Shown here piece by piece: positions 12,908 to 14,055 of a stretch of DNA of 14,055 nucleotides. Below the pieces are notes generated by a model. It did no database searches. It was not told the DNA's origin and worked only from the letters and a program-made list of their open reading frames with translations. Each line of letters starts with the position of its first letter. Within the stretch, counting starts at the first letter, position 1. The DNA is taken from NCBI GenBank assembly GCA_024695545.1, contig JAILHZ010000099.1, positions 1 through 14,055 on the forward strand, written 5' to 3'. The translations under genes and the position numbers were made by a program. The DNA comes from Clostridiales bacterium. GTDB lineage: Bacteria; Bacillota_A; Clostridia; Saccharofermentanales; Saccharofermentanaceae.

Positions 12908-14055
12908 GTGGCCGGATCCAAAGTAAACAGTAAAGCAGGAATCAGCTGCCCGGTAAGTAAGAACTGCGGCGGCTGTGCTTTTGCGTCCGTAAGTTATAAG
13001 GAGCAGCTGAAGAAGAAAGAAAAGACCGTGAAGGATCTTCTTTCTTCCATCTGCGATGTCCGCCCGATCGTCGGCGCGAAGGATCCGATGTATTACAGAA
13101 ACAAAGTCCACTGGGCATTCGGCCATGCCGGTACGCATCTCATCGCAGGACGCTATGCGGAAGGATCCCATAAGATCATCGAGAACGACCACTGCCTTCT
13201 GGAAGATGAAGAGTGTGCGGAGATCCTATCTGATATCCGTGAACTTGCCGTCCGCTTTAAGATCCGTTCCTACGATGAGCGGACCAGACAGGGACTTCTT
13301 CGCCGCGTGCTTCTCCGGAAAGGTTTTGCGACGGGAGAAGTCATGGTGGTGCTCGTTCTGGCCTCTCCGGTACTCCCCGGAAAGAAAGGCTTTATCAAGC
13401 TTCTTCTCGAAAAGCACCCGTCCGTGAAGACTGTGCTGATCAACATCAATACGCGCTCCGACTCCATGATCCTCGGTGAGAAAACGATCTGCGAATTCGG
13501 AAGAGGTTTCATATGGGATGAGCTTCTCGGGGTACGATTTAAGATCTCACCGGAGTCGTTCTATCAGATCAATCACGACCAGACCGAGAAGCTTTATTCA
13601 CTGGCAATCGAGGCAGCAGAACTTAAGTCCGGAGAGAAGATCCTCGACGCGTACTGCGGCATCGGAACCATCGGTTTATGTGCAGCATCTAAAGCAGAGA
13701 ACATCCGGCTCACCGGAGTGGAATTAAACCGTGCGGCGGTATCCGATGCACGTGAAAATGCGAAAATAAACGGTATGGAAAAGGCGAAGTTTATCGCAGC
13801 GGATGCCACGAAGTATATGATCGAAGAAGCCGCAAAGAGAAGTGCTTTTGACGTAGTATTCCTTGATCCTCCGAGAGCGGGAACGACACCGGAATTCATC
13901 AGCGCATGCGAGAAATTGTCTCCCGAAAGGATCGTCTATGTTTCCTGCGATCCGACCACGCTTGCCCGTGATCTCAAGGAATTCAAAAAGCACGGATACA
14001 CACCCGAATACGCGATCCCTGTCGACATGTTCCCGTTCACTGAACATGTGGAAAC
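12908..14055 (+). CDS. 23S rRNA (uracil-C5)-methyltransferase, RlmD/RlmCD (TrmA) family, last residues missing
   Basis: The frame is open from the GTG at 12908 to the window edge (382 codons). It belongs to the SAM-dependent m5U methyltransferases that modify U1939, and in Gram-positives also U747, of 23S rRNA. The 4Fe-4S ligands are C14, C20, C23 (CPVSKNCGGC) and C96. The SAM motif is KILDAYCGIGTIGL (244-257), with DPPRAG at 320-325. The catalytic cysteine is C347 in VSCDPTTLARDL, and the base E382 stands in the closing FPFTEHVE. Since this motif lies a few residues from the usual C-terminus, little is lost. Most homologues carry an N-terminal TRAM domain; here it is absent, and an in-frame stop at 12878 excludes a longer start. 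AAGGAAGG nine bases upstream supports the GTG. It lies 40 bases after the GGDEF gene and may share its transcript. Confidence 0.93.
   Translation, partial: MAGSKVNSKAGISCPVSKNCGGCAFASVSYKEQLKKKEKTVKDLLSSICDVRPIVGAKDPMYYRNKVHWAFGHAGTHLIAGRYAEGSHKIIENDHCLLEDEECAEILSDIRELAVRFKIRSYDERTRQGLLRRVLLRKGFATGEVMVVLVLASPVLPGKKGFIKLLLEKHPSVKTVLININTRSDSMILGEKTICEFGRGFIWDELLGVRFKISPESFYQINHDQTEKLYSLAIEAAELKSGEKILDAYCGIGTIGLCAASKAENIRLTGVELNRAAVSDARENAKINGMEKAKFIAADATKYMIEEAAKRSAFDVVFLDPPRAGTTPEFISACEKLSPERIVYVSCDPTTLARDLKEFKKHGYTPEYAIPVDMFPFTEHVE

Noticed and set aside
11767..12921. Long open frame (384 codons) antisense to the cyclase gene
   Set aside because: No recognisable domain, no ribosome binding site, and it mirrors the reading frame of a gene with clear LacI-like and GGDEF motifs; a composition effect.

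Overview
The window looks like chromosomal DNA from an anaerobic Clostridia-type Bacillota. The reasons are strong AGGAGG-like ribosome binding sites, sigma-A-like promoters, about 50 % GC, a complete six-gene Rnf operon in the order C-D-G-E-A-B, an ECF sigma/DUF4179 pair, a zinc-type L28 and a LacI-like sensor fused to GGDEF. I cannot name a genus. There is no insertion sequence, phage gene, CRISPR array, tRNA or rRNA. The longest gene-free stretch is about 240 bases.

Layout. 1-269 (-) is the N-terminal part of a GNAT acetyltransferase that runs off the left edge. 463-660 (-) is rpmB, with its own promoter and terminator. Back to back with it, 901-2804 (+) is a two-gene unit: an ECF sigma factor and an overlapping membrane protein of DUF4179 anti-sigma type. 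This unit converges on the rnf operon, and a bidirectional terminator at 2825-2858 separates them. The rnf operon (8069 down to 2883, - strand) encodes RnfC, D, G, E, A and B with overlaps or gaps of a few bases. Together they form the membrane ferredoxin:NAD+ oxidoreductase that couples electron transfer to ion pumping. Upstream of rnfC, and cut off by a strong terminator hairpin, 8199-9602 (-) encodes a membrane-anchored DUF4015 glycoside-hydrolase-like protein. Its promoter overlaps an inverted repeat that looks like an operator.

The right third is read on the + strand: a Nudix-fold protein with a damaged Nudix box (9783-10196), a translationally coupled YigZ/IMPACT-family protein (10198-10833), a soluble LacI-like ligand-binding/GGDEF diguanylate cyclase (10957-12867), and a 23S rRNA m5U methyltransferase of the RlmD/RlmCD family. 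The last starts at a GTG (12908) and loses only its last residues at the right edge.

The gene content is mostly housekeeping and energy metabolism, and I saw no clearly new multi-gene system. The points most worth a second look are the cysteine-rich tail on RnfE, the LacI-sensor/GGDEF fusion that lacks DNA-binding and I-site elements, the Nudix protein without two of the usual catalytic glutamates, the palindrome over the DUF4015 promoter, and the variant flavinylation motifs of RnfG and RnfD.
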